Origin: Promethearchaeota archaeon
GTDB lineage: Archaea; Asgardarchaeota; Lokiarchaeia; Sigyniarchaeales; SOKP01
Reading direction: 5' to 3'
Length of the DNA: 64,000 nt
NCBI GenBank assembly: GCA_019057795.1
Contig: JAHLWS010000074.1
Location: forward strand, 21,725 to 85,724
Below the pieces are notes generated by a model that was not told the DNA's origin, did not search any database, and saw only the letters and a program-made list of their open reading frames with translations. Positions 56,119 through 64,000 of the stretch are shown piece after piece. Within the stretch, counting starts at the first letter, position 1. Every line of letters starts with the position of its first letter. The position numbers and the translations under genes are program-made.

Positions 56119-57342
56119 TTAAAAGAAGTTAATCCATAAGAACCACAAGGAAATAATTGCTAATAATGCTGTAAAACCTAAACCTACCCAGGAAAACAAA
56201 ACATTTTTAACATAATTAATTTTAAAATTTACGGCTTCATGAGGACATAATTCCACGCAGCAATAACAAGTTATACATTTTTGCTTATTCCATTTTGGAA
56301 TATTACCTTTCTTAATTTCTTTTGGAGGAATAATAGCATCTACAGGACAATTTTCCCAACATGTAGCACATAACTTACATTTATTTGGATTGAATTTAAC
56401 TGTTGCTCTAAAAATAAGATTTCCAAGATAATTTGCTAGCCAGCGAGGTAAAGGAGCAGATACAGGTCTAATTTTGGGTTTTTTAAACTTCCTATATACA
56501 TCTTGAACAGAATTACCAAGGATTTCAATATTATCCATATTCATTGTTCCTAATCTTTTCTCTTCAGCTTTTTTAAGATGGATCACATCGTTAGGATTCA
56601 TTCCTGTGATTTTACAAACTATTGTATCTAAAGCTACAGGATCATATCCTGCAATAATGACATCTAATTTCACAACATCGCCCGCAGATGGACCCTGACC
56701 TTCTTGACATAGATATCCATCTATTACTGTCAGATGCGGTTTAGACACTGAATATATATCTGCTAATGCAGCAGAAAAGTGATCAATCAGAGCTGATTTA
56801 GCGTGTGTTCTTGCTTTATTACCCAATAAAATGGTTCCAAACATATTTTTGATGCAACAAGTAAGCAAACACTGACCATGGGTCTTAATTTTTGGCAAAT
56901 TAATAATGATATCGGCTTTTTCGAGCAAGATTGAACTAGTAATCTCATTTATTTCTAAGGGATCATTAACAACATAAATCTTCCTTTCAGTTTTTTCAAA
57001 TGGTATGCACTCTACACCTTCTTCATTGCATAACGCCTTTAAACCGCTTTCTTTCATCGCAACTTCAGTAGCACCTGGTTTTTGAGTCCCAGACGAATCA
57101 CAAAGATAGATCTTCTTGGGATTATATTTCTTAACCCAGTGAATTACGGCCTTTACTACTTCAGGATGAGTCGTAGCAGCTCGCTCGGGAGGTTTTGCCC
57201 CAAGTATATTTGGTTTTAATAGTATAACTTGGTCATTTTTCATAATTTCTCCAGCATTTATTAGTTCTAGAGCTTTATAAACTGCTTTTTGAACATTCTC
57301 AGATTGTATTTTCTGTATTGCAATTTTGCTTTTATCATACAT
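56119..57342 (-). CDS. DUF362-domain protein with two 4Fe-4S motifs and a C-terminal TM helix
   Basis: VILLKPNILGAKPPERAATTHPEVVKAVIHWVKKY, CKLCATCWENCPVDAI, CITCYCCVELCPHEAV, VLFSWVGLGFTALLAIISLWFLWI. Confidence 0.92.
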   Translation of the reverse strand: MYDKSKIAIQKIQSENVQKAVYKALELINAGEIMKNDQVILLKPNILGAKPPERAATTHPEVVKAVIHWVKKYNPKKIYLCDSSGTQKPGATEVAMKESGLKALCNEEGVECIPFEKTERKIYVVNDPLEINEITSSILLEKADIIINLPKIKTHGQCLLTCCIKNMFGTILLGNKARTHAKSALIDHFSAALADIYSVSKPHLTVIDGYLCQEGQGPSAGDVVKLDVIIAGYDPVALDTIVCKITGMNPNDVIHLKKAEEKRLGTMNMDNIEILGNSVQDVYRKFKKPKIRPVSAPLPRWLANYLGNLIFRATVKFNPNKCKLCATCWENCPVDAIIPPKEIKKGNIPKWNKQKCITCYCCVELCPHEAVNFKINYVKNVLFSWVGLGFTALLAIISLWFLWINFF

Positions 57343-57538
57343 AATATATATCGTATTTTTCTACTAAAGATTATATATATTGTAAAGTTCACACCATTTT
57401 AAAAATCAGAGTAATTTATGTGAAAATTGTGAAAATTTTTCCCCATAAGTAATTTTTCTCTTAATATTCAACCAAAATAATATTAAATAATAACAATTAG
57501 AACAAACAAAATAAACAAAAATTTTTAAGTAGAAAATA

Positions 57539-58132
57539 ATGACAGTGACTTTCGCGTATTTTTTTGATATGTTTTTCTTCACTAACTTAGTTGAAGGTAT
57601 AGCTCTCATACTTTTATACTCGATGTTTATCCTTTCTTCAAGAAATCAACCTCGAGAAAATAAATCCGACCAGCTCTTGAAGAGAGCAGGCATTATAGGA
57701 ATAATATTTTCCGTTTTCAAATTAGTCCGTCCAACAATAGTATGCACCCCTCCCGATTATGGTGTCTGTCGAATATATGGATTCTCAGTTGGACTTATAT
57801 CTTTTGTTCCCGTGCTCGTCTGCCTGGGTGCTTCCTTATTCTTACTTGGGAAACGTAATAAGGAAAAGTACGGACAGATATTAATCGCTTCAGGAATTTT
57901 ATGGATAGTGGCTTTTTTCGGATATGCTATTGGACTTGGAGCTATAATGTTCGGTATGTGGATGCTTATATCATTAGGCTTTTTGTCATACCTTTCGATT
58001 CCCGCATTTATATTAATGATAATACATGGAACAAAATTTACCGATAAATATTTCGTCTTGGCAGGCTTTTTTTACATTATTTCCTGGCTGGCTGTGATAT
58101 TTATTCCGTGGCTACCAATTCCACTTATTTAA
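57539..58132 (+). CDS. Multi-pass membrane protein of unknown function
   Basis: Several hydrophobic segments (FVPVLVCLGASLFLLGK, ASGILWIVAFFGYAIGLGAIMFGMWMLISLGFLSYLSIPAFILMII). Confidence 0.8.
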   Translation: MTVTFAYFFDMFFFTNLVEGIALILLYSMFILSSRNQPRENKSDQLLKRAGIIGIIFSVFKLVRPTIVCTPPDYGVCRIYGFSVGLISFVPVLVCLGASLFLLGKRNKEKYGQILIASGILWIVAFFGYAIGLGAIMFGMWMLISLGFLSYLSIPAFILMIIHGTKFTDKYFVLAGFFYIISWLAVIFIPWLPIPLI

Positions 58133-58420
58133 ATTCTCAAATCTTTTTCTTTTTTTTTCTATAATCTGTTTTTAATTACGATAATAATTTAGTAATTTCC
58201 AAGTTAGTTTTTTTTTATTTTCAAGCAGTAAAGTGTCGAGCAAACCTTTATATTATAAATATTTATACAAAGATTTATTTTGAGAAAACGAGAAGAGTTA
58301 GATCTTACTTATGTGAGATACCCTCTCTGCTGCGGTATTTGCGGCGACCGAATGGAAAACTTCGTTTATAATATGAAATAAAATAAAAAAGAAAAATAAT
58401 AACAAAAAAAAGTATAAATA

Positions 58421-58675
58421 TTACAATCCGCCAGCCTGCGTTGCCATCACGGTTATCACGTCCTTCTTAGGGTGTATGCCAATCTTGGCGAACTTAAGCT
58501 GGTCAGGAAGGACTTTTCCTTTAAATATAAATTGAATTGCTAGAATAGGATTCAATTTATATTCGCGTTGAACCGTTTTTTTGATTTCCGCTATAGATTG
58601 ATTTGGATCCACTTCGATGAGCTTGATTGCCTGATCCGGGGGCACTCCAGTCAATCTGAAACGATATTGAGCCAT
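58421..58675 (-). CDS. Ubiquitin-like protein with C-terminal Gly-Gly-Leu
   Basis: IKLIEVDPNQSIAEIKKTVQREYKLNPILAIQFIFKGKVLPDQLKFAKIGIHPKKDVITVMATQAGGL tracks ubiquitin ([64 protein letters not shown]). Confidence 0.88.
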   Translation of the reverse strand: MAQYRFRLTGVPPDQAIKLIEVDPNQSIAEIKKTVQREYKLNPILAIQFIFKGKVLPDQLKFAKIGIHPKKDVITVMATQAGGL

Positions 58676-58829
58676 AAATTATCACTTTTTGTTTATAATT
58701 TTAAAAATTTATGTTTAATACTCTAATAGATAAAATATAGTTAAATCCTACGGTATTTTTTATTGAACTGGAGTTTAAAGTTTCGTTAAAAGCATTCTTC
58801 TTAAGCTTCAATAAGATTTTCTATTGTGT

Positions 58830-59018
58830 TTAAAACCTGAAAGGTTCGGGAGGAGGACCTGGAGGATGTGGTGGTGGACGCGGCCCTGGATGAGGACTTG
58901 GTCTCGGTGGAAACCTTCCAAATCTGTCTTCAATAGAAGAAATTCTTTGCTCTATTTGATATAGTCTTTTTTCGATTGCTTTAATTCGTTCTAATAAATT
59001 TGGGTTTTCTATCGACAT
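58830..59018 (-). CDS. Coiled-coil micro-protein with a polyproline tail
   Basis: LLERIKAIEKRLYQIEQRISSIEDRFGRFPPRPSPHPGPRPPPHPPGPPPEPFRF. Confidence 0.75.
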   Translation of the reverse strand: MSIENPNLLERIKAIEKRLYQIEQRISSIEDRFGRFPPRPSPHPGPRPPPHPPGPPPEPFRF

Positions 59019-59235
59019 TTTTATATTGATTTTAATTATTTAATTTGGATTATGTTATAAATTTCAAAATCCAATTTATTATTACAAATTAGACATTTAA
59101 ATTTTATGCTAATTTGGAAAGTTAATTGGTTTAAAAACAGGTTTCAATCCACATTTTTTTATAAGTATTAAGATATCGAAACTAAAGTATAAGTATAGGT
59201 AAAAGTATAAATAGTTCAATTTCTTTTTTATATTT

Positions 59236-60579
59236 ATGTCCATATTTTCTTTACCTAAGGAAGTCAAAGCTAAAGTACTATCAGAAGTTAAAAAAATTAA
59301 TAGATACGATTTAAGAATCCTATATTTATTAAAGAATTTAGGCTCACAACGTTTTACAGATTTGATAGAATATGCTGGATTGAGCAGGTCTACGGTCTCA
59401 AAATATTTGAAAAATCACGAAAAGAAAAATATTATTGAAAAGAAGTTATTTAAAAATCAAGTAACCAATAGACAAGAGCAGCGTTATTTTATAACTGAAT
59501 TAGGCATTGAAATGTTAAACGAGGAGCATATTGATACATCGGAAACATTTTATTTTAATGAAATGAATAGTTATATTTCACAATTATCAGACTTAGTTAA
59601 CTTTTATAAAGAAATTGGAGTAGCTGACTCGATAATATATCAAATCCTAAAAATGGCTTCAAAAGTTGGAGAAAACTTTTTTATATTGGAGAAGGATAAG
59701 GATTTCTTTTTAACATTGTTTTACATCTTTTTAAATTCGGTTTCTACAAGGGATTTTAAATTTGAGATAAATGAATTTTGTAAGCATTACGATGTAAAGA
59801 GATTAAGGATTGATTTCTATGTCGATAAGATAATGTCAAATAATTTGGGTTACTACATTTTTACTCGTGGAGAAGACATTTTTTTCTTTCATGCTGACGA
59901 TATAATTGGAACTACTACATTGCGCTTGATAAAGGATAGGTTAATCAAAGAAATAATACACATTAATTTAGATGGTTATCGAAAAATTTATGATCTTGAC
60001 AAAATGGCAGAAAAAATAGCCGAAAATCTATTGAAGATGAATCTAATATGGGAAGCGGATGAAGATGCTAAAATAGGTGGTATTAGAGAACCTTTTGAAA
60101 TGCTAATTGAAAAAATGTTAATTAAAACGGCTTTGGATATGGGTTTTTCAAGACCGTTCTTAATGGATATGATTCTTCAATCTGAAAAAATGCGAAAGTC
60201 TAAGAGAGGTGTAAATTCACTAATTGACATTATTGAAGGGTCTGAAAGATACGAAGACTTAAACTTGGTGTCTATTTCTGAATTTAAAAGTTTAGATATG
60301 GACGAAATTTTAGAGCAGATTCAAGGGTTTTGTCCCAATTGTGGAAAAACAATTTTAAAGAAAGACTTATCAACGGTTTGTTCCAAATGTAGTAAAAAAC
60401 TTGAGGAAACAGAATTAATTAGAGATATCAACGAAGCAAATAAAGTTAGTATGCGGTTTAAGCAAATTAAACTTAAAGAAGAAGAAATCATAGAATGTCC
60501 TAACCCAAATTGTAATTACTATGTAAAATCTAGCTGGGATGTCTGCCCTGAATGTTCAACTCCTATTAGAAAGGATTAA
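59236..60579 (+). CDS. wHTH transcriptional regulator-like protein with C-terminal zinc ribbons
   Basis: LRILYLLKNLGSQRFTDLIEYAGLSRSTVSKYLKNHEKKNIIEKK; FCPNCGKTILKKDLSTVCSKCSKKL and ECPNPNCNYYVKSSWDVCPECSTPI. Confidence 0.88.
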   Translation: MSIFSLPKEVKAKVLSEVKKINRYDLRILYLLKNLGSQRFTDLIEYAGLSRSTVSKYLKNHEKKNIIEKKLFKNQVTNRQEQRYFITELGIEMLNEEHIDTSETFYFNEMNSYISQLSDLVNFYKEIGVADSIIYQILKMASKVGENFFILEKDKDFFLTLFYIFLNSVSTRDFKFEINEFCKHYDVKRLRIDFYVDKIMSNNLGYYIFTRGEDIFFFHADDIIGTTTLRLIKDRLIKEIIHINLDGYRKIYDLDKMAEKIAENLLKMNLIWEADEDAKIGGIREPFEMLIEKMLIKTALDMGFSRPFLMDMILQSEKMRKSKRGVNSLIDIIEGSERYEDLNLVSISEFKSLDMDEILEQIQGFCPNCGKTILKKDLSTVCSKCSKKLEETELIRDINEANKVSMRFKQIKLKEEEIIECPNPNCNYYVKSSWDVCPECSTPIRKD

Positions 60580-60701
60580 CACTGAATTTCTTTCTATTTA
60601 AACACTATTTTATAATAAATCTGTAAAGAGTCGATTTTTTAATATAGCTTAAAATAAGATTAAATATCCCTAAATCACAAAAATCTTAGCTAACTTGGAA
60701 T

Positions 60702-62366
60702 ATGCTTGAAATTCAATTATTTTTGGTGATATTGATAATTTGTATTACTTTATGCTCAACTTTCGTTATAACTCATAAAGTAAAAGAATTTAAGATAAAT
60801 GATTATCTTAAATTAAAGTTGGAACAGGGACGGACTAATATTTATGTTAAGAATAGACCGTTTAGACAGTGCATGTTTCTTCTATTAAATATTCCTGTTG
60901 ATCGAGTTAGAGATTATGATATGATCGACTCGATTGATGAAGCTGCGGAAAAGTTAGACAGGTCTATGGAAAGAGATCATAGAGTACGAAGTCAGATATC
61001 CCCCGAAGAAGAATTTATGGGTCATTGCTCTAATATACAAGCATGGGCAGATAATGATTACGATACAAGAATTTTGCATAGAAATTTAGCATTTCCTCTT
61101 TTAAAAAGGTTAACTGATGTTGGAGACCCTATAGCTTTAAGAAAATTTAAAGAAGAAATAGCGATGCGATATGCAAGTGGTTACCCCTCAGTTATGCAAT
61201 TTTTAACGCATAATGGGTATTTAACTTATCTTAATCCTGATGAATTTGAAAGTATGCTTGATGACATTAAGCTTCCTATTATAGATGATTTAATTAAAAC
61301 CCTAAAACCCTTAATTAATGATTTGCAAAATCCAAATAATATATCGCGTATACAGTATGTAATTAATAGGTTATTAAGATTATTTAACTTCCAACATGGC
61401 TATTTGTTATTATGTCGAGTTGTAAAAGAGATTCCAGAAAAATTACGGCAGACATTTGTAGAAATTCTTTATAACCGGTTTAGACATAGTAAAAGATTTC
61501 AAATGACTGAATTTATAAAAAAGGTTGTTAGTAATTTCGAAGAAATTGACTTCAAGTATTTCACTTATGAAAAAAGAATAGTAGGTATCCAAATTAACCA
61601 AAATTTGAGCGTTAATAGAAAAAAAATTAAAATAATTTTAGATATAGAAGGGCTAAACAAAGAGAATTCGAATTTAGGAGAATTGGATTTAAGTATAAAC
61701 GCGATCTCAAAAATAGATGGCATTGAAAACCTTTCAAAGTTAACGGACTTGAAATTAAATCGTAATCAAATTGATGAGATTAGCGGTTTAGAAAAACTCC
61801 AAAATTTAAAAGCATTAGATTTAAGTAATAATAAAATCACAGAAATTAAGGGCTTAGAAAAGCTTATAAATTTAAAGAAATTGACCCTTAAAAATAACCA
61901 AATTTCGGAGATAAACAAACTTGATAAACTGATTAATTTAGAATACCTTGACTTATCAGGAAATTCGGATATTAGCGAAATACCCGAAGTGTTAAATGAA
62001 CTACCATCCCTTAAAACTTTAAAATTAAAGGGATGCAACATAAGAAAATATCGTGATTCAACATCAAAATATTTTTGGATGGGTCAAAATTATCGATGTT
62101 ATTCAAATTTTACTATTGAAGATATTTCTCAATACGAGCAAACCCATACTAATAATGCTATTTATGGAAACACACCATACAAACATTTTCTGGTTTGGTT
62201 ACTAAATGCTAAATCTATAATGAAAAATCTTAACTGTAATTATAGAGATCTCAACAATTATGAAAAAAGTACAAATAAAAGCGCTATATGGAGCGGTAGA
62301 CCTACAAAAGCTTTTTTAAAATGGCTATATAATCAGAAACAAACGAGAATTACCTCATTCAATTAA
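60702..62366 (+). CDS. Membrane-anchored LRR protein (Lokiarchaeal-type N-terminal domain)
   Basis: N-terminal TM; IYVKNRPFRQCMFLLLNIPVDRVRDYDMIDSIDEAAEKLDRSMERD...EEEFMGHCSNIQAWADNDYDTRILHRNLAFPLLKRL; LRRs LTDLKLNRNQIDEISGLEKLQNLKALDLSNNKITEIKGLEKL. Confidence 0.9.
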   Translation: MLEIQLFLVILIICITLCSTFVITHKVKEFKINDYLKLKLEQGRTNIYVKNRPFRQCMFLLLNIPVDRVRDYDMIDSIDEAAEKLDRSMERDHRVRSQISPEEEFMGHCSNIQAWADNDYDTRILHRNLAFPLLKRLTDVGDPIALRKFKEEIAMRYASGYPSVMQFLTHNGYLTYLNPDEFESMLDDIKLPIIDDLIKTLKPLINDLQNPNNISRIQYVINRLLRLFNFQHGYLLLCRVVKEIPEKLRQTFVEILYNRFRHSKRFQMTEFIKKVVSNFEEIDFKYFTYEKRIVGIQINQNLSVNRKKIKIILDIEGLNKENSNLGELDLSINAISKIDGIENLSKLTDLKLNRNQIDEISGLEKLQNLKALDLSNNKITEIKGLEKLINLKKLTLKNNQISEINKLDKLINLEYLDLSGNSDISEIPEVLNELPSLKTLKLKGCNIRKYRDSTSKYFWMGQNYRCYSNFTIEDISQYEQTHTNNAIYGNTPYKHFLVWLLNAKSIMKNLNCNYRDLNNYEKSTNKSAIWSGRPTKAFLKWLYNQKQTRITSFN

Positions 62367-62399
62367 AACAGTTATCTTTTTTTTAGATGAGTTTTAAAT

Positions 62400-63341
62400 T
62401 TAAGAAAATTCCAACATTTTCTTAATTGGATTTAAAGCTCGTTTAGCAATTTCAGATGGAACTTTTACTTCAAATGTTGGATCATCTAAGTGTTCGAGAA
62501 CATATTTTGTTAATTCAATAGTATTCTTCTTCATATTATAACAGATCATCTTGTCTTTTGCGAGATAAAACTTTTTATTTGGAAAATCTTGAGCCATTCT
62601 TTCTAACAATCCTAACTCCGTTCCGATAATAAATTGAGTTTCTTCTGAAGGACTTTTTTTAACCCTATTATACATTTGAGCCGTCGACCCTATAAAATCA
62701 GCTAGGTGCCGAACTTCCCTTTCGCATTCCGGATGTACAAGAAATTTAGCGTTGGAATGTTCTTGCCTTATTTTTTTAACATCTTCAACAGTTAATAAAG
62801 TATGAACGTAACAATGACCTTGCGGAGGGCATTTAATGCATTTTATATGCGATTTTTCTTCGACATAATCCGCTAAATTTGCATCTGGTCCAAATAAAAC
62901 CGCGTTTGTATTAAACTCTTTACTAATCTTTTCTACAATTTTAACTGCGTTTGACGATGTACAACAAATATCGGATTCTGCCTTAACTGCAGCTGTACTG
63001 TTTACGTAAGTTACAACAGGAAGTCCTGGATTTTCCAATCTGAATTTTCTAACCATATTTTCGTCCAAAAAAGCGGCCATGGGACAACAAGCCTCTGAAC
63101 TAGGTAATAAAACGCGTTTATCTTGGTTTAAAATAGATGCTGTTTCAGCCATAAAATCTACGCCTGCAAAAATAATATATTCCGTGTTAGCTTCTTTTGT
63201 AAGTTTAGATAACTCAAGAGAACCACCTAAATGATCCGCCACTTCCTGAATTTCGATAGGCTGGTAATAGTGAGCAAGTAAAATTACATCGTTTTGCTTT
63301 TTTAATTTTAAAACATCTTCTTGTATTTGTTTTAGAGTCAT
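62400..63341 (-). CDS. nadA: Quinolinate synthase
   Basis: VILLAHYYQPIEIQEVADHLGGSLELSK, IIFAGVDFMAETASILNQDKRVLLPSSEACCPMA, TYVNSTAAVKAESDICCTSSNAVKIV, FLVHPECEREV, IGTELGLLERM. Confidence 0.97.
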   Translation of the reverse strand: MTLKQIQEDVLKLKKQNDVILLAHYYQPIEIQEVADHLGGSLELSKLTKEANTEYIIFAGVDFMAETASILNQDKRVLLPSSEACCPMAAFLDENMVRKFRLENPGLPVVTYVNSTAAVKAESDICCTSSNAVKIVEKISKEFNTNAVLFGPDANLADYVEEKSHIKCIKCPPQGHCYVHTLLTVEDVKKIRQEHSNAKFLVHPECEREVRHLADFIGSTAQMYNRVKKSPSEETQFIIGTELGLLERMAQDFPNKKFYLAKDKMICYNMKKNTIELTKYVLEHLDDPTFEVKVPSEIAKRALNPIKKMLEFS

Positions 63342-63470
63342 CTTTTTTCTTTGATATTTTCTGATTAATTCCTATACTTTGTGTATGGATGGGCAAAAAA
63401 AAAGTTTTCGTTTAATGGTATCACGTAGATATTACAGCTTATTATAACAAAATTTGGCGTTTTTAAATTC

Positions 63471-64000
63471 ATGGACTTTAGTAGACGCGTCAAAAAAGAA
63501 ATCGTGAAGATCTCTGCCGATCAATATGCACCAAAAGCGTGCCCATCTTGCGGAAGTAGTGAAATTACAATAAGAACAAGCCATAAAAGGATAATATCCG
63601 AGCTTGGAAATATTAATACCGAATTATATATAGAACTTCATGTAGCTACCTTTGAATGTGAGAGTTGCAGGGCTAAATACACGCCAAAACATGAGGATTA
63701 CCCTAAAGGGTACCTATATTCAAGAAGCGTAATTCAAACTGCCCTGTCTCTCCATTTTCAGGATAATGTCTCGGGAAACAAAATTGCTGCTCAGCTTGCG
63801 AAATATTTTAACGTTCAGATACCCCCTAAGACGATTTATTCATGGATTAATGCTTTAACTGAAGATTTCATGAAAAGCGAATTTAAAAACGATCCTGAGA
63901 AGGCATTAGAAGCGTATAAAGCACTCACAATCGATGGAACGGGTTTTAGTTTAGGAAATAAACTGTTAGGAAAAAAAAAAAATGTGCCCTTAGCATCGGC
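63471..64000 (+). mobile_element. Zinc-ribbon transposase-like ORF, truncated by the right window edge
   Basis: MDFSRRVKKEIVKISADQYAPKACPSCGSSEITIRTSHKRIISELGNINTELYIELHVATFECESCRAKYTPKHEDYPKGYLYSRSVIQTALSLHFQDNVSGNKIAAQLAKYFNVQIPPKTIYSWI...ALTIDGTGFSLGNK, with an N-terminal zinc ribbon, HTH, and a possible DDE catalytic Asp (IDGT). Not in the track because it runs off the end. Confidence 0.75.

Noticed and set aside
59176-59215. AAAGTATA-type short repeats ahead of the HTH/zinc-ribbon gene as an operator
   Set aside because: A/T-rich, imperfect and irregularly spaced; indistinguishable from background promoter-like sequence.

Overview
This is a 64 kb AT-rich archaeal segment, most likely Asgard (Lokiarchaeia-like). 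The lineage call is an inference from a ubiquitin-like protein, a Loki-type LRR protein, an archaeal PINc/VapC ATPase and an EndA tRNA-splicing endonuclease. About 42% of the window is one uninterrupted ORF, 1..26727. It is open at the left edge, so the TTG at 82 is not the real start and the protein is longer than 8,900 aa. The ORF encodes a giant beta-rich protein with at least five LamG-like modules, a 360-aa tandem duplication, Asp-rich Ca-binding-like loops, several hydrophobic helices, and a C-terminal GIY-YIG nuclease-like domain followed by helix-turn-helix-like segments. A small LRR gene follows within about 65 bp. This layout suggests an archaeal giant polymorphic-toxin/contact-effector system with a candidate immunity gene, and it is the leading hypothesis for a new system here. 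The rest is mostly housekeeping and accessory genes: a histidine kinase, an ECF S-component, a threonine synthase-HTH fusion, ZIP plus a DtxR-like regulator with a palindromic candidate operator, NMO, PfkB, a metallophosphoesterase, an amidohydrolase-YjbQ fusion, a membrane-anchored coiled coil, an APC permease, PHP, Sir2, ACT, a PINc ATPase, a methyltransferase, EndA, SDR, an MFS symporter, a hydrogenase-type maturation protease, a flavoprotein, DUF362-ferredoxin, a stand-alone ubiquitin-like protein ending GGL, a polyproline micro-protein, an HTH/zinc-ribbon regulator, an LRR protein, NadA, and a transposase running off the right edge. Several gene remnants are visible: an ACT fragment, an MFS C-terminus, a histidine-kinase 3' motif, and a frame with an internal TAG. 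No rRNA, tRNA or CRISPR was recognised. All family calls come from reading the sequence; no searches were run.
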